A DNA stretch of 64,000 nucleotides from Chryseobacterium sp. (GTDB lineage: Bacteria; Bacteroidota; Bacteroidia; Flavobacteriales; Weeksellaceae), in NCBI RefSeq assembly GCF_019236175.1, contig NZ_JAFAJM010000005.1, positions 124,001-188,000 on the forward strand, in the 5' to 3' direction. The notes beneath the pieces are model-generated. The model was not told the origin of the DNA. It made no database searches and saw only the letters and a program-made list of their open reading frames with translations. The position numbers and the translations under genes were made by a program. Below, piece after piece: positions 33,990 to 42,900 of this stretch; the first letter of the stretch is position 1; the number at the start of each line of letters is the position of its first letter.

Positions 33990-36900
33990 TTTTCTTCTTA
34001 TTTTCAAGTTTTGCAAAGAATATATATAAGCCAGGAATGACAACCAGCCCGAAAATGGTTCCGATCAGCATTCCTCCTGCCGCAGCAGTTCCAATAGAAC
34101 GGTTTCCTATTGCTCCGGCTCCCGAAGCAACACACAAAGGAATGAGACCCGCCACAAATGCAAAAGAAGTCATCAGAATGGGTCTTAAACGTTGTTTTGC
34201 TCCTTCAATAGCAGCCGGAACAATATCAAATCCCTGTTTATTTCTGGCTACGGCAAATTCTACAATAAGGATGGCATTTTTAGCCAATAGCCCGATCAGC
34301 ATAACCAAAGCAACCTGTGCATAAATATTATTATCCAGACCAGCCATTACCAGTGCGATATAAGATCCGAAAATACCTGTAGGTAGACTTAGTAATACCG
34401 GCATCGGAAGAAGGAAACTTTCATACTGTGCTGCCAGAAGAAGATAAACAAACAACAGGCAGATCAGAAAAATATAAACGGTCTGGTTTCCTGACAGAAT
34501 CTCCTCCCTTGTCATTCCGGACCACTCGATATCAAATCCTCTCGGAAGGTTCTCTTTGGCAACTCTTTCTACTGCGGCAATCGCATCACCGGAACTGTAT
34601 CCTTCAGCAGGCTCTCCGTTGATCATTGCAGACATATACATATTGTACCGCGTAAGGACTTCCGGACCATATACTTTTTCAATCGTGATAAATGTGGAGA
34701 ACGGAACCATTTCCCCTTTATCATTCTTAAGATATAAATTCAGAATACTTTCAGGAGTATCCCTGTGTTCCGGACTTGCCTGAACCATTACTTTATACAT
34801 CTGACTGAACCGTATAAAATTAGTGGCATAATAAGATCCCAACATAGTCTGTAAAGTAGACATGGCATTGTCTACGGATATTCCTTTCTTCGCTGCCATA
34901 TCATAATCTACATTGATCATATATTGCGGAAACGTGGCATCAAAACTGGTAAAACTGTTTTGTAATTCGGGAGTCTCATTTAATTTTTTAACAAAATCTT
35001 TTGTGATTTTATCCGTATTCTCAATGGTTCCTCCTGTTCTGTCGAGTAAGCGCAATTCAAAACCACTGGTATTACCGAATCCAGGAACAGTAGGCGGGGC
35101 AAAAATTTCAATCTGAGCATCTGAAATACTTTTTGTTTTTTCAGAAAGCTCGGAGATCAGATCATTAACGGAAATACTTCTTTCTTTCCAGTCTTTAAGA
35201 TTAATCATCGCCATTCCGTAAGAGGATCCCGCAATTTCCGTTACAATACTGTATCCGGCAAGTGTGGTCACATTTTCAACGCCTTCGATCTTTTTGGCTA
35301 TTACCGTAACCTCGTCCAATACTTTTTCTGTTCTTTCCACAGTGGCTCCCTGTGGAGTTGTCACACTTACATAAACCATTCCCTGATCTTCCATCGGAAT
35401 AAAACCTGTTGGCAGAAACCTGCTTGTTATCAATGTAAGCCCTATAAAAAGAAACAATAAACCAAAGGTCACCGTAGTTCGGGTTGCCAGTTTTGATAAA
35501 ATAGTTACATATCCGTTAGTCAGCCGCTCAAAACCCGTATTAAAACTTTGGAAGAAACGGTCAACGATTGTTTTCTTTTTATGGTGATCATGAGGTTTTA
35601 AAATAATAGCACAAAGCGCAGGAGTCAGTGTTAAAGCATTTACTCCTGAAATAACAATACTGATGGCCAATGTTAGTGAAAACTGTCTGTAAAATACGCC
35701 AACCGGCCCATCCAGAAATGCTACCGGAATAAATACGGCAGACATAACAATCGTGATGGCTACTACCGCTCCTGCAATTTCCTTTGTTGCACTTATTGTT
35801 GCCTCCATTGCATTCATTCCTTCTTCCATTTTAACATGGACTGCTTCTACAACAACAATCGCATTATCCACCACAATTCCAATCGCAAGTACCAAAGCAA
35901 ATAACGTCAGCAGGTTTACAGAAAAATCCAGCATGTCCATAAAAGCAAAAGTTCCTACCAGTGCAACAGGAACAGCCAGTACCGGGATTAAAGTAGAACG
36001 CCAGTCCTGAAGGAATATAAATACGACAATTCCCACCAGAATAAAGGCTTCGACAAGCGTAGTTAATACCGCACTAATGGACGCATCAAGGAATCTGGAT
36101 ACATCATACGCCATATTATATTCCATTCCGGGAGGAAAAGAAGAAACTTTCAGCTCTTCCATCTTTGTCTTTACACTTTCAATCACTTCTGAAGCATTGG
36201 ATCCCGGACGCTGCTTCATCATAATAGATGCAGAAGGTCTTCCGTCTGTTTTGGATACCATCCCGTAGTTCATAGCTCCAAACTCTACTTTGGCAATATC
36301 TTTAAGCTTCAGAATGGTTCCATCCACATCCGCTCTGATGGGTACTTCTTCATATTGTTTTGGTTCATAGAATTTCCCTTTATATTTAATGACATATTGA
36401 AGCTGACCGGATGTCTTCCCGGAAGTTTCTCCCACTTTTCCCGGAGCTGCTGAAATATTCTGCTTTTGTAAAGAGCTGATCACTTCATCTGCTGAAATAC
36501 TATATGCCGCCATCTTCTGCGGATCCAGCCATACCCTCATTGAGTATTCCTTTTGCCCCATGATTTCAGCACGACCTACTCCGTCGATACGTTTCAGCTC
36601 CTGAAGAACATTGATATCCGTAAAATTATAGATAAATTGTTCATCCTGACTCGGATCCGTACTGGTAATATTGAGGTACATCAGCATACTGTTGACCTCT
36701 TTTTCTGTTGTTACTCCTGCTCTGATGACCTCTTCCGGCAATTCATCAAGAATTGTGGTTACCCTGTTCTGAACATTTACAGCAGCAACATCCGGATCTG
36801 TTCCTACTTCAAAGAAAACCTGAATCAGGGTAAGACCATCGTTAGAGGTTACTGTTGACATATACGTCATTCCAGGAACCCCGTTGATTGCGCGTTCCAG

Positions 36901-37092
36901 CGGAAGAGCTACTGCATTGGCAGAAACCTCTGCGTTGGCTCCCGTATATTTCGCAGTTACGGTAACAGAAGGCGGAACGATATCGGGAAACTGGGTGATC
37001 GGCATCTTCAGCAATGCCATAATTCCCAGCAGTACAAATAATATGGAAATAACCAACGAAAGCACCTTTCGTCTTATAAACATTTCTACCAT
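33970..37092 (-). CDS. RND efflux pump, HAE1 family (AcrB-like)
   Basis: The 1040-aa inner-membrane pump has the AcrB layout of 12 helices and two large periplasmic loops: MFIRRKVLSLVISILFVLLG start, PITQFPDIVPPSV, GIVVDNAIVVVEAV in TM4, and GLLAKNAILIVEFA in TM10 with the relay Lys. In AcrB TM4 has Asp407-Asp408; here the pair reads Asp-Asn, so one proton-relay carboxylate is missing. It exports hydrophobic drugs using the proton gradient. No regulator adjoins it. Confidence 0.95.
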   Translation of the reverse strand: MVEMFIRRKVLSLVISILFVLLGIMALLKMPITQFPDIVPPSVTVTAKYTGANAEVSANAVALPLERAINGVPGMTYMSTVTSNDGLTLIQVFFEVGTDPDVAAVNVQNRVTTILDELPEEVIRAGVTTEKEVNSMLMYLNITSTDPSQDEQFIYNFTDINVLQELKRIDGVGRAEIMGQKEYSMRVWLDPQKMAAYSISADEVISSLQKQNISAAPGKVGETSGKTSGQLQYVIKYKGKFYEPKQYEEVPIRADVDGTILKLKDIAKVEFGAMNYGMVSKTDGRPSASIMMKQRPGSNASEVIESVKTKMEELKVSSFPPGMEYNMAYDVSRFLDASISAVLTTLVEAFILVGIVVFIFLQDWRSTLIPVLAVPVALVGTFAFMDMLDFSVNLLTLFALVLAIGIVVDNAIVVVEAVHVKMEEGMNAMEATISATKEIAGAVVAITIVMSAVFIPVAFLDGPVGVFYRQFSLTLAISIVISGVNALTLTPALCAIILKPHDHHKKKTIVDRFFQSFNTGFERLTNGYVTILSKLATRTTVTFGLLFLFIGLTLITSRFLPTGFIPMEDQGMVYVSVTTPQGATVERTEKVLDEVTVIAKKIEGVENVTTLAGYSIVTEIAGSSYGMAMINLKDWKERSISVNDLISELSEKTKSISDAQIEIFAPPTVPGFGNTSGFELRLLDRTGGTIENTDKITKDFVKKLNETPELQNSFTSFDATFPQYMINVDYDMAAKKGISVDNAMSTLQTMLGSYYATNFIRFSQMYKVMVQASPEHRDTPESILNLYLKNDKGEMVPFSTFITIEKVYGPEVLTRYNMYMSAMINGEPAEGYSSGDAIAAVERVAKENLPRGFDIEWSGMTREEILSGNQTVYIFLICLLFVYLLLAAQYESFLLPMPVLLSLPTGIFGSYIALVMAGLDNNIYAQVALVMLIGLLAKNAILIVEFAVARNKQGFDIVPAAIEGAKQRLRPILMTSFAFVAGLIPLCVASGAGAIGNRSIGTAAAGGMLIGTIFGLVVIPGLYIFFAKLENKKKNEEIKS

Positions 37093-37117
37093 TGTCTATT
37101 GATTTAAAGATGAAAGG

Positions 37118-38206
37118 TTAATACTTCTTTTTGATTGTAATGATATCACCGTCTTTTAAAGACTGAGTCCCTTCATAAACAATCAGATCACCTTTTTTAA
37201 GGCCGTTTTCCACCACATAAGAATCTCTCAGCGTTGTTCCGATCTTAATGTTGGTCATCTTAACTTTATTCTGTCGATCTACCACAAAGACATACGTTTT
37301 ATCCTGAATGGAAAAAGTAGATTTCTGAGGAATAAGAACGGCATTGGGCTGATGTTCGGAGATAATCAGTTTTCCGGATGTTCCATGCTTGATCAGATGA
37401 TCCGGATTGGGAAACAATACTTTATAACGAATAGATCCTGTAGCTCTGTCAATTTCTCCTTCCGCCGTTTTTAAAGCTCCGTTAAACTGATAGTTTACGC
37501 CATTGGGTAAGGTTAATTCAATTTTCTGATGGTTCCCGATTTTATCATTTGCCAGTAATTCAAAATAGACATTTTCAGGAATGGAAAAGTAGGCGTAGAC
37601 TTCGTTGAGTTGGGATAATGTAGTTAATAAGGTCCCGTTTTCTACAAGACTTCCGTCTTTATGGGGAATTACGTCAATCACTCCGTCAAACGGGGCTGTA
37701 ATTTTTGTGAAGCTTATTTTCTGAAGAACGGTTTTCCTTTCTGCATCAGCAAAAGCATGTTTGGCTTTGGCAGATGATAGTTTGGCTTTGACCATTTCCA
37801 GTTCATTATTCGCTACAAATTTTTTAGCATGGAGACTCTGAATCTGCTTCAGCTCCACTTCCGCTATACGAACATCTGCTTCAGTCTGCTTTAATGCGGC
37901 ATTGGCTTTCAATAGCTCCATCTGCAATTCAGCATCATTGATTTTAAATAACGCCTGTCCCTGATGAACAAACTGCCCTTCATTGACATAGATCTGCTGG
38001 ATGATTCCGCCAATTCTGGAACGCATTTCTACATTCTTTTTTGCCTGAATATCCGTTACAAACTGATTGCTGACTAAAGTATCTTTGGGTTTGATTTCCA
38101 GTATGGGAATGTCTTTTTCTTTCTGCTTGTTTTTTTTCTTGTCTTTACTGCACGACACAGCGAATAATATTGCAAAAACGCAAATTATTAGATTTTTAGA
38201 ATACAT
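37118..38206 (-). CDS. RND periplasmic adaptor (membrane fusion protein), lipoprotein
   Basis: The 362-aa protein has a lipobox (FAVSC, Cys 19) and the HlyD/AcrA order: lipoyl half-motifs (NEGQFVHQGQALFKINDAEL; ITAPFDGVIDVIPHKDGSLV), a helical hairpin between them and beta-barrel domains. It bridges the pump and the TolC-like channel. It is the first gene of the pump operon, 26 bp upstream of the RND gene. Confidence 0.94.
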   Translation of the reverse strand: MYSKNLIICVFAILFAVSCSKDKKKNKQKEKDIPILEIKPKDTLVSNQFVTDIQAKKNVEMRSRIGGIIQQIYVNEGQFVHQGQALFKINDAELQMELLKANAALKQTEADVRIAEVELKQIQSLHAKKFVANNELEMVKAKLSSAKAKHAFADAERKTVLQKISFTKITAPFDGVIDVIPHKDGSLVENGTLLTTLSQLNEVYAYFSIPENVYFELLANDKIGNHQKIELTLPNGVNYQFNGALKTAEGEIDRATGSIRYKVLFPNPDHLIKHGTSGKLIISEHQPNAVLIPQKSTFSIQDKTYVFVVDRQNKVKMTNIKIGTTLRDSYVVENGLKKGDLIVYEGTQSLKDGDIITIKKKY

Positions 38207-38265
38207 TTTTAAATGTTTAAGTTATAAAAAATTCGATAAGATTGTTTGAATTTCAATAACTTACA

Positions 38266-38598
38266 CTAAAACAACTGGAGAAGATGGAGAAAAGATTTCA
38301 CCCCGCAAATAATAGAAAGGGCAATATCAGGAAGTGTAATTTTCGGGCTTACTTTAATCATTGCCGAAAAATCTCCTGTGGCTTCATCTTCTTTGCGGAC
38401 GGAGTGTTTTACAATTTTTGACGCTGCAGGCAATGCATGGGTGTTCATGTCTGCCTCTTCGTAAACATCCAGTAAATGAATATTGTTGATATGGGGAATA
38501 TGAGGAATATTATTCAATGATTTTTCTGCCCAATTCGAATTGAAAAGGGTAAAAACCAATATAATATAAAACATGATAAATGACCTCAGACCTGCCAT
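38266..38598 (-). CDS. Small exported or membrane-anchored protein, unknown
   Basis: The 110-aa protein has a hydrophobic N-terminal segment (FIMFYIILVFTLF) that could be a signal anchor, then a polar part with HIPHINNIHLLDVYEEADMN, and a final hydrophobic helix. I do not recognise it. It sits 60 bp upstream of the adaptor gene on the same strand and may be cotranscribed with the pump. A perfect -7 octamer TATTTTTG lies about 45 bp upstream. An inner start at Met9 is possible. Confidence 0.55.
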   Translation of the reverse strand: MAGLRSFIMFYIILVFTLFNSNWAEKSLNNIPHIPHINNIHLLDVYEEADMNTHALPAASKIVKHSVRKEDEATGDFSAMIKVSPKITLPDIALSIICGVKSFLHLLQLF

Positions 38599-38784
38599 GT
38601 CAACCAGAACACTTGTTTTTTTAATAAAAAACGATAATTCTGCAAAAATAGGGATTTTGAACGGAGATACTGCCTTTAAAATGTTAAAAAAACTTAAACA
38701 ATGGGCTAATAGTAGATTTAAATCCCGGAAGTCACAAAAAAAATTTTAACCGATTCAATGAATGTAAGAGAATGGTTTTCCTAT

Positions 38785-38806
38785 ACAAAACACCCCTGAG
38801 GTGTTA
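38785..38806 (-). terminator. Terminator of the SRPBCC gene
   Basis: AACACC / GGTGTT stem on the minus strand followed by TTTTGT. Confidence 0.65.
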
Positions 38807-38810
38807 TCAT

Positions 38811-39263
38811 TTAAAACAGTTTGCTCAATACTCTAAAACGGTAATCAAAAATGTGTTCCAGTTTTTTTCTGACAAAAAGACGATGTGCTATTTCTCCCAG
38901 AAATCCCATCGGCAATTCATAATTGATGGTATCCCGCATTAAAACACCATCTTCATTGGCCATAAACTCATGATGGTGATTCCATAGTTTGTAAGGTCCC
39001 TTTCTCTGAAAATCGGTAAAGCTTTTTCCTGAATCTACCTGGGTAATTTCCGTCTGCCATTTCATTTTAATACCCCAAAATGGGGAAACATAATAATCAA
39101 TAAGCATTCCTTCATAAATACGGTCGTCTTTCAGTTCTGTCAGAACAGTAAACCCCATATCATCAGGGGTAATTTCCGAAAGATTATTCGCTGAGGAAAA
39201 AAACTTCCATGCTGTTTCTACATCACAATGCAGCTGTTGTTCCCGAAAAAGTTGATGTTTCAT
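38811..39263 (-). CDS. SRPBCC-fold protein
   Basis: The start is MKHQLFREQQLHCDVETAWKF; an upstream extension of 17 residues is rejected, as the family begins with this strand. The 150-aa product matches the ligand-binding SRPBCC group (COG4276-like): FFSSANNLSEITPDDMGF, ISPFWGIKMKW-type strand, GPYKLWNHHHEF. It probably binds a hydrophobic small molecule; ligand unknown. The TIGR02117 gene ends 25 bp upstream. Confidence 0.88.
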   Translation of the reverse strand: MKHQLFREQQLHCDVETAWKFFSSANNLSEITPDDMGFTVLTELKDDRIYEGMLIDYYVSPFWGIKMKWQTEITQVDSGKSFTDFQRKGPYKLWNHHHEFMANEDGVLMRDTINYELPMGFLGEIAHRLFVRKKLEHIFDYRFRVLSKLF

Positions 39264-39288
39264 CTTACATGATGTATTAAGGTTTATT

Positions 39289-39972
39289 TTATTTATAATG
39301 CTGAAATATTCCAAAATCTGAAGGAGTCCAGAGTGCGGCCTTTTGTCCGGCTGCCTTCAGTGCATTATTGGTCCAGGTATTACAGGTATACAAAAAGCTG
39401 TAGGTCCCTTTAGCATCATAGAAGGCATCATTGTCTCCATAGACGGCATTGGTAGGAATCAACATAAAATTTCCTTTCTGATCTGTATCGAATTTATTTT
39501 CAACGTATTTTACAAGGTTTTCATACTGTGCTTTGCTGATCATGATCATTTTACAGTCTTCTCCTTCTTTCATTGTTGTATAATAAGTACAGTGCATGGC
39601 AGAATCACTAAGCCAGAAGGCGGCTTTCACAGCGGTTGAAAATTTAAGATCAGCCCATGTTGGAGTATCGAGATAAAAGCCTTTATCTCCCCAGCCTATT
39701 CCGATATAATTATAATCTGTTCTTTTGGATCTGGTATTGGCAAAAGGAATTCTCAGGCTCCAGTCTTTAAGATCATTTTTTACAGGCATTACAATATCTG
39801 TATGAACTCCATTGGTATAAATATAAATCGGAATTTCTTTCTTCTGTCCGTCATCTTTTGCCGATACGGGAATAAACGGGATCAGTAATCCGAGAAGTAC
39901 ATAAATGATCACGATTCCTAAGATAATACCCACTATTTTTAAAATATACAATAAAATACTTTTCACGGTCAT
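39289..39972 (-). CDS. TIGR02117/DUF2459 family protein
   Basis: The 227-aa protein has one N-terminal membrane helix (residues 6-31) and the DUF2459 signatures YTNGVHTDIVMPV, YIGIGWGDKGFYLDTPTW and LYTCNTWTNNALKAAG. The conserved Cys and His suggest a papain-like or NlpC-type fold facing the periplasm, but no activity is established. It and the SRPBCC gene form a likely operon. Confidence 0.9.
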   Translation of the reverse strand: MTVKSILLYILKIVGIILGIVIIYVLLGLLIPFIPVSAKDDGQKKEIPIYIYTNGVHTDIVMPVKNDLKDWSLRIPFANTRSKRTDYNYIGIGWGDKGFYLDTPTWADLKFSTAVKAAFWLSDSAMHCTYYTTMKEGEDCKMIMISKAQYENLVKYVENKFDTDQKGNFMLIPTNAVYGDNDAFYDAKGTYSFLYTCNTWTNNALKAAGQKAALWTPSDFGIFQHYK

Positions 39973-40012
39973 GTTTTTAATAAAATTTAATGTACAATTT
40001 TTTGTAAAAGTA

Positions 40013-40043
40013 TTTGTTTTAATCGAAAAAATGGCTATATTTA
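40013..40043 (+). promoter_or_regulatory. Promoter of a 26-aa minigene
   Basis: TTTG (40013-40016), 19 bp, TATATTTA (40036-40043); seven of eight -7 positions and perfect spacing. It faces a very short transcription unit. Confidence 0.7.
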
Positions 40044-40063
40044 GTTACGAAATATTCACAAAT

Positions 40064-40144
40064 ATGCGTAAAAATACCAAGTCCCAAAAAAGATTTAAAG
40101 TAAGAGTAAAAACTGCTCCAAAAAGAATACAAAAAAAGCGTTGA
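40064..40144 (+). CDS. Possible 26-aa highly basic miniprotein
   Basis: The frame MRKNTKSQKRFKVRVKTAPKR... (26 aa) is more than 40% Lys/Arg with no acidic residue. It begins about 13 nt after the predicted transcription start and ends inside a strong terminator hairpin, so a dedicated promoter and terminator bracket almost exactly this frame. It may be a nucleic-acid- or ribosome-associated miniprotein, or the transcript may act as an sRNA. I recognise no family. Confidence 0.5.
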   Translation: MRKNTKSQKRFKVRVKTAPKRIQKKR

Positions 40145-40188
40145 TTTTCGGTGAGATTTAATCTCCTGAAAGTCAATTTTTCTTTTTA
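40141..40188 (+). terminator. Terminator of the 26-aa minigene
   Basis: A long stem TTGATTTTCGG-T-GAGA / TCTC-CTGAAAGTCAA with loop TTTAA, followed by TTTTTCTTTTT. Confidence 0.85.
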
Positions 40189-40324
40189 GGAAAGGCTTTT
40201 TGAGCAATTTATTTACGTAAATCTTAACCTCCTTAGAGTAAAAACTATAAGGAATGGTCAATTATCAGCTCTGGTCTGGAACTTCAAAAAATTCCAGAGA
40301 AGGAATTGTCACCAAAAGTGTAGC

Positions 40325-41269
40325 CTAAAAGAGGTCTGAAGAACTCTCCAAAAATTCAATATTCCTCTTCAGTCCTGTAAATTTGGTTCTCTTCACTGGT
40401 GATTTTTTAAAGATTTCAGAGAAAATTTCCTGAGTAAGTTCTTTCCATTCTCCTTTTTTAAAATTCTTCAGTGCTTCATTAGGTAAAAATCTGCTCTGTT
40501 TATTGGGGGCAGAAAACCGGTTCCATGGGCATACGTCCTGACAGATATCGCACCCGAACATCCAGTCTTCCATTTTACCTTTAAAATGATCCGGAATTTC
40601 GTTTTTCAGTTCTATTGTTGCATAGGATATGCAGCGGCTTCCATCTATGATCTTTTCAGAAACAATGGCATCAGTAGGACAGGCATCAATACATTTCCGG
40701 CAGGTTCCGCAATGATCGGTGGTTTCATGATCGGGAATAAGGTCAAGATCACAGATAATTTCAGCGAGGAAATAGAAAGACCCGTTCTGTTTCGTAATCA
40801 GGTTTGCATTTTTCCCGACCCATCCTATCCCGGATTTTCTGGCCCAGCTTCTCTCCAAAACAGGAGCAGAATCTACAAAGACCCTGAATCCGAATTCTCC
40901 TATTTCCTCCTGAAGTTCTGCCACCATTTCGCGTAAAATTTCCTTGATTACTTCGTGATAATCTTCCGCATAAGCATATTTTGAAATCTTATAATTTTCC
41001 AGTATTGAAATTTTTTCTTCAGGAAAATAATTATAAGAAAGTGAAATAACAGATTTGGAACCTTCCACCAAAAGTCTCGGATCAAGTCTTTTGTCAAAAT
41101 GGTTCTCCATATATTTCATTTCTCCGTTGAAGTTATTCTTTAGCCATTTTTCAAGATGTGGTGCGTCTTCTTCCAAAAAGTCTGCTTTAGAAATCCCACA
41201 ACTCTGAAACCCAAAACTTTTTGCTCTGGATTTTATCAGTTGGGAATATTTTTCAGCTCCTGCATTCAT
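40325..41269 (-). CDS. queG: Epoxyqueuosine reductase QueG
   Basis: The 314-aa enzyme (from ATG 41269; a GTG at 41278 would be nearly leaderless) has the QueG DUF1730 region ([33 protein letters not shown]) and two 4Fe-4S clusters: [17 protein letters not shown] and [13 protein letters not shown]. It reduces epoxyqueuosine to queuosine in tRNA with a cobalamin cofactor. Length is slightly short of the E. coli protein, lacking its C-terminal HEAT repeats, as usual in Bacteroidota. Confidence 0.95.
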   Translation of the reverse strand: MNAGAEKYSQLIKSRAKSFGFQSCGISKADFLEEDAPHLEKWLKNNFNGEMKYMENHFDKRLDPRLLVEGSKSVISLSYNYFPEEKISILENYKISKYAYAEDYHEVIKEILREMVAELQEEIGEFGFRVFVDSAPVLERSWARKSGIGWVGKNANLITKQNGSFYFLAEIICDLDLIPDHETTDHCGTCRKCIDACPTDAIVSEKIIDGSRCISYATIELKNEIPDHFKGKMEDWMFGCDICQDVCPWNRFSAPNKQSRFLPNEALKNFKKGEWKELTQEIFSEIFKKSPVKRTKFTGLKRNIEFLESSSDLF

Positions 41270-41441
41270 AATTTTCACATTGCAAAATTAAGATTAATTT
41301 ATCAATCTGTCTATTTTCAGTTTCATCCCAAAAACAAGCCTGATTCTGCGTCTTTGCTAAAAAATTATGTTTTAATTAAGATTTTTTTCAAAAAAAAATT
41401 ACGTAATTTCGTTCATAATTTAATGTTTAAAACAAACAACT

Positions 41442-41741
41442 ATGTCTTTAATAGAAGTAATACAATCAGGAAACTATGAATTAATTGACGTTCGTGAGCC
41501 CATGGAGCTTGAAATGGACGGAAATATAGACGGAGCTAAGAATATTCCTCTGGGGGAAGTAGAAGACAGACAAGATGAGATTTTATCGATTGAAAAACCG
41601 GTAATCTTATTCTGCAGAAGCGGAAACAGAAGTGGTAAAGCACTGGAATATCTTAATGCTCAGGGATTAAAGGACGGTTATAACGGCGGAGGCTGGGCTG
41701 AGCTGAAAGCTGCTCTTGAAGCAAACCAAGGAACTTTTTAA
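41442..41741 (+). CDS. Rhodanese-like domain protein
   Basis: A single 99-aa rhodanese domain with LIDVREPMELEMDGNIDGAK, the active-site loop LFCRSGNRSGKA (catalytic Cys near 58) and the terminal GGGWAEL. It is a sulfurtransferase or persulfide carrier of GlpE type, cytosolic. The HD gene follows after 26 bp, a likely operon. A TAATTTCG -7-like element lies about 40 bp upstream. Confidence 0.93.
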   Translation: MSLIEVIQSGNYELIDVREPMELEMDGNIDGAKNIPLGEVEDRQDEILSIEKPVILFCRSGNRSGKALEYLNAQGLKDGYNGGGWAELKAALEANQGTF

Positions 41742-41767
41742 AGTTCCTTTTTTTATACACTGATGTC

Positions 41768-42385
41768 ATGACTCTAAAAGAAAGATTCGAACAACTTTGT
41801 GCTCCTTTTACCGAAGACCAGCATCTGATTCAGTATTTATGGAAAGAGATAGAGCAAAAATACACTGAAAAAAACCGGTACTACCACAATCTTACTCATC
41901 TTGAAAATATGTTTCAGGAGCTGGAAGCTGTAAAAGATAAAGTTTCAGATTTTACAACGATTTCTTTTTCAGTATTCTATCATGATCTTATCTATGATGC
42001 GTCTTCCGGATCCAATGAAAAAAAAAGTTCGGTTAAAGCTGAAAAAAGGCTGAAAGAACTGGGAGTAAGCCATGATATTATACATGCTGTTACGGAACAG
42101 ATCTTAGCCACCCAATTTCATCAGCAATCAGAAAATAAAGACATCAATATTCTTTTGGATGCTGATCTTTCTATTTTGGGAAAAGACTTTAAAATCTATA
42201 CAGATTATACCCAACGGATCAGAAAGGAATATTCCATTTATCCGGACTTTTTATATAAACCGGGCCGGAAAAAAGTTTTACAGCATTTCTCAGCGCTGAA
42301 AGATATTTTTAAAACTGATTATTTTAGGAATCGCTATGAAGTACAGGCAAGAGAGAATATCAGAACTGAAATCCGACTGCTATAG
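41768..42385 (+). CDS. HD-domain phosphohydrolase (COG4339-like)
   Basis: The 205-aa protein has the HD-type metal ligands HNLTHLENM (about 40), VFYHDLIYD (about 76) and a late LLDADLSILG. It matches the small predicted metal-dependent HD phosphohydrolases of COG4339. Substrate unknown. No terminator suited to the plus strand follows; the hairpin downstream has its T-run on the minus strand. Confidence 0.88.
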   Translation: MTLKERFEQLCAPFTEDQHLIQYLWKEIEQKYTEKNRYYHNLTHLENMFQELEAVKDKVSDFTTISFSVFYHDLIYDASSGSNEKKSSVKAEKRLKELGVSHDIIHAVTEQILATQFHQQSENKDINILLDADLSILGKDFKIYTDYTQRIRKEYSIYPDFLYKPGRKKVLQHFSALKDIFKTDYFRNRYEVQARENIRTEIRLL

Positions 42386-42392
42386 TTTCCAA

Positions 42393-42423
42393 TAAAAAAA
42401 GAGATGCAAATAAATTGCATCTC
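42393..42423 (-). terminator. Hairpin with minus-strand terminator polarity
   Basis: GAGATGCAA / TTGCATCTC with a 5-base loop; the minus-strand reading runs into seven T. There is no minus-strand gene directly upstream, so it is either inefficient on the plus strand for the HD gene or ends an unseen minus-strand RNA. Confidence 0.6.
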
Positions 42424-42840
42424 TACATAACCTCATTCATTTTTAGACACAAACCAATTATATTCCAACTTATACATTTTAGAAAACAATAGTTTATATT
42501 ATTAATAGTTTCCAACCCTTATTGCTATCTCAAAAATATAAAAACAAATACAGCCACAACATAGATTCAATTGTATTTTTATTGCAATCACACCCATAAA
42601 AACACTGCATATCAACAAGTTAATCCATCTTATTTATTAATAAACAGAAAAACGGGGAAATCATTAAAAATTTAAATACTTTAATTAGAGATCACAGAGT
42701 ATTTTCTGCTAAAGAAAATTTCTATAGAACTTTTTATGTAAGTATTTTTAAAGATCCCGAAACCTCTGTGCTTAAAGATGTAATTTTCATGTAATTTCAC
42801 CTTAGGATGTGTACAAATTCATACGCAGAAAACTTTATAA
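42424..42840. other. AT-rich gap without a recognisable gene
   Basis: About 400 bp with no supportable ORF on either strand, no good promoter and no inverted repeat. The stretch AACCTCTGTGCTTAAAGATG near 42761-42780 resembles phrases common in flavobacterial intergenic DNA, perhaps a decayed dispersed element, but I cannot verify that. Confidence 0.4.
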
Positions 42841-42874
42841 AAAAATAAAAAACATCTTGTTATAAGATGTTTTC
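42841..42874 (-). terminator. Terminator of the alpha/beta hydrolase gene
   Basis: AACATCTT / AAGATGTT stem; the minus-strand reading ends in a T-rich run. 27 bp after the stop. Confidence 0.8.
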
Positions 42875-42900
42875 ATTATGAAATTACTCTGCACTTATAA

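Noticed and set aside
39905..40144. 79-aa plus-strand frame ending at the minigene stop
   Set aside because: Most of it overlaps the start of the minus-strand DUF2459 gene and its upstream promoter region; only the last 26 codons lie behind the promoter and are kept.
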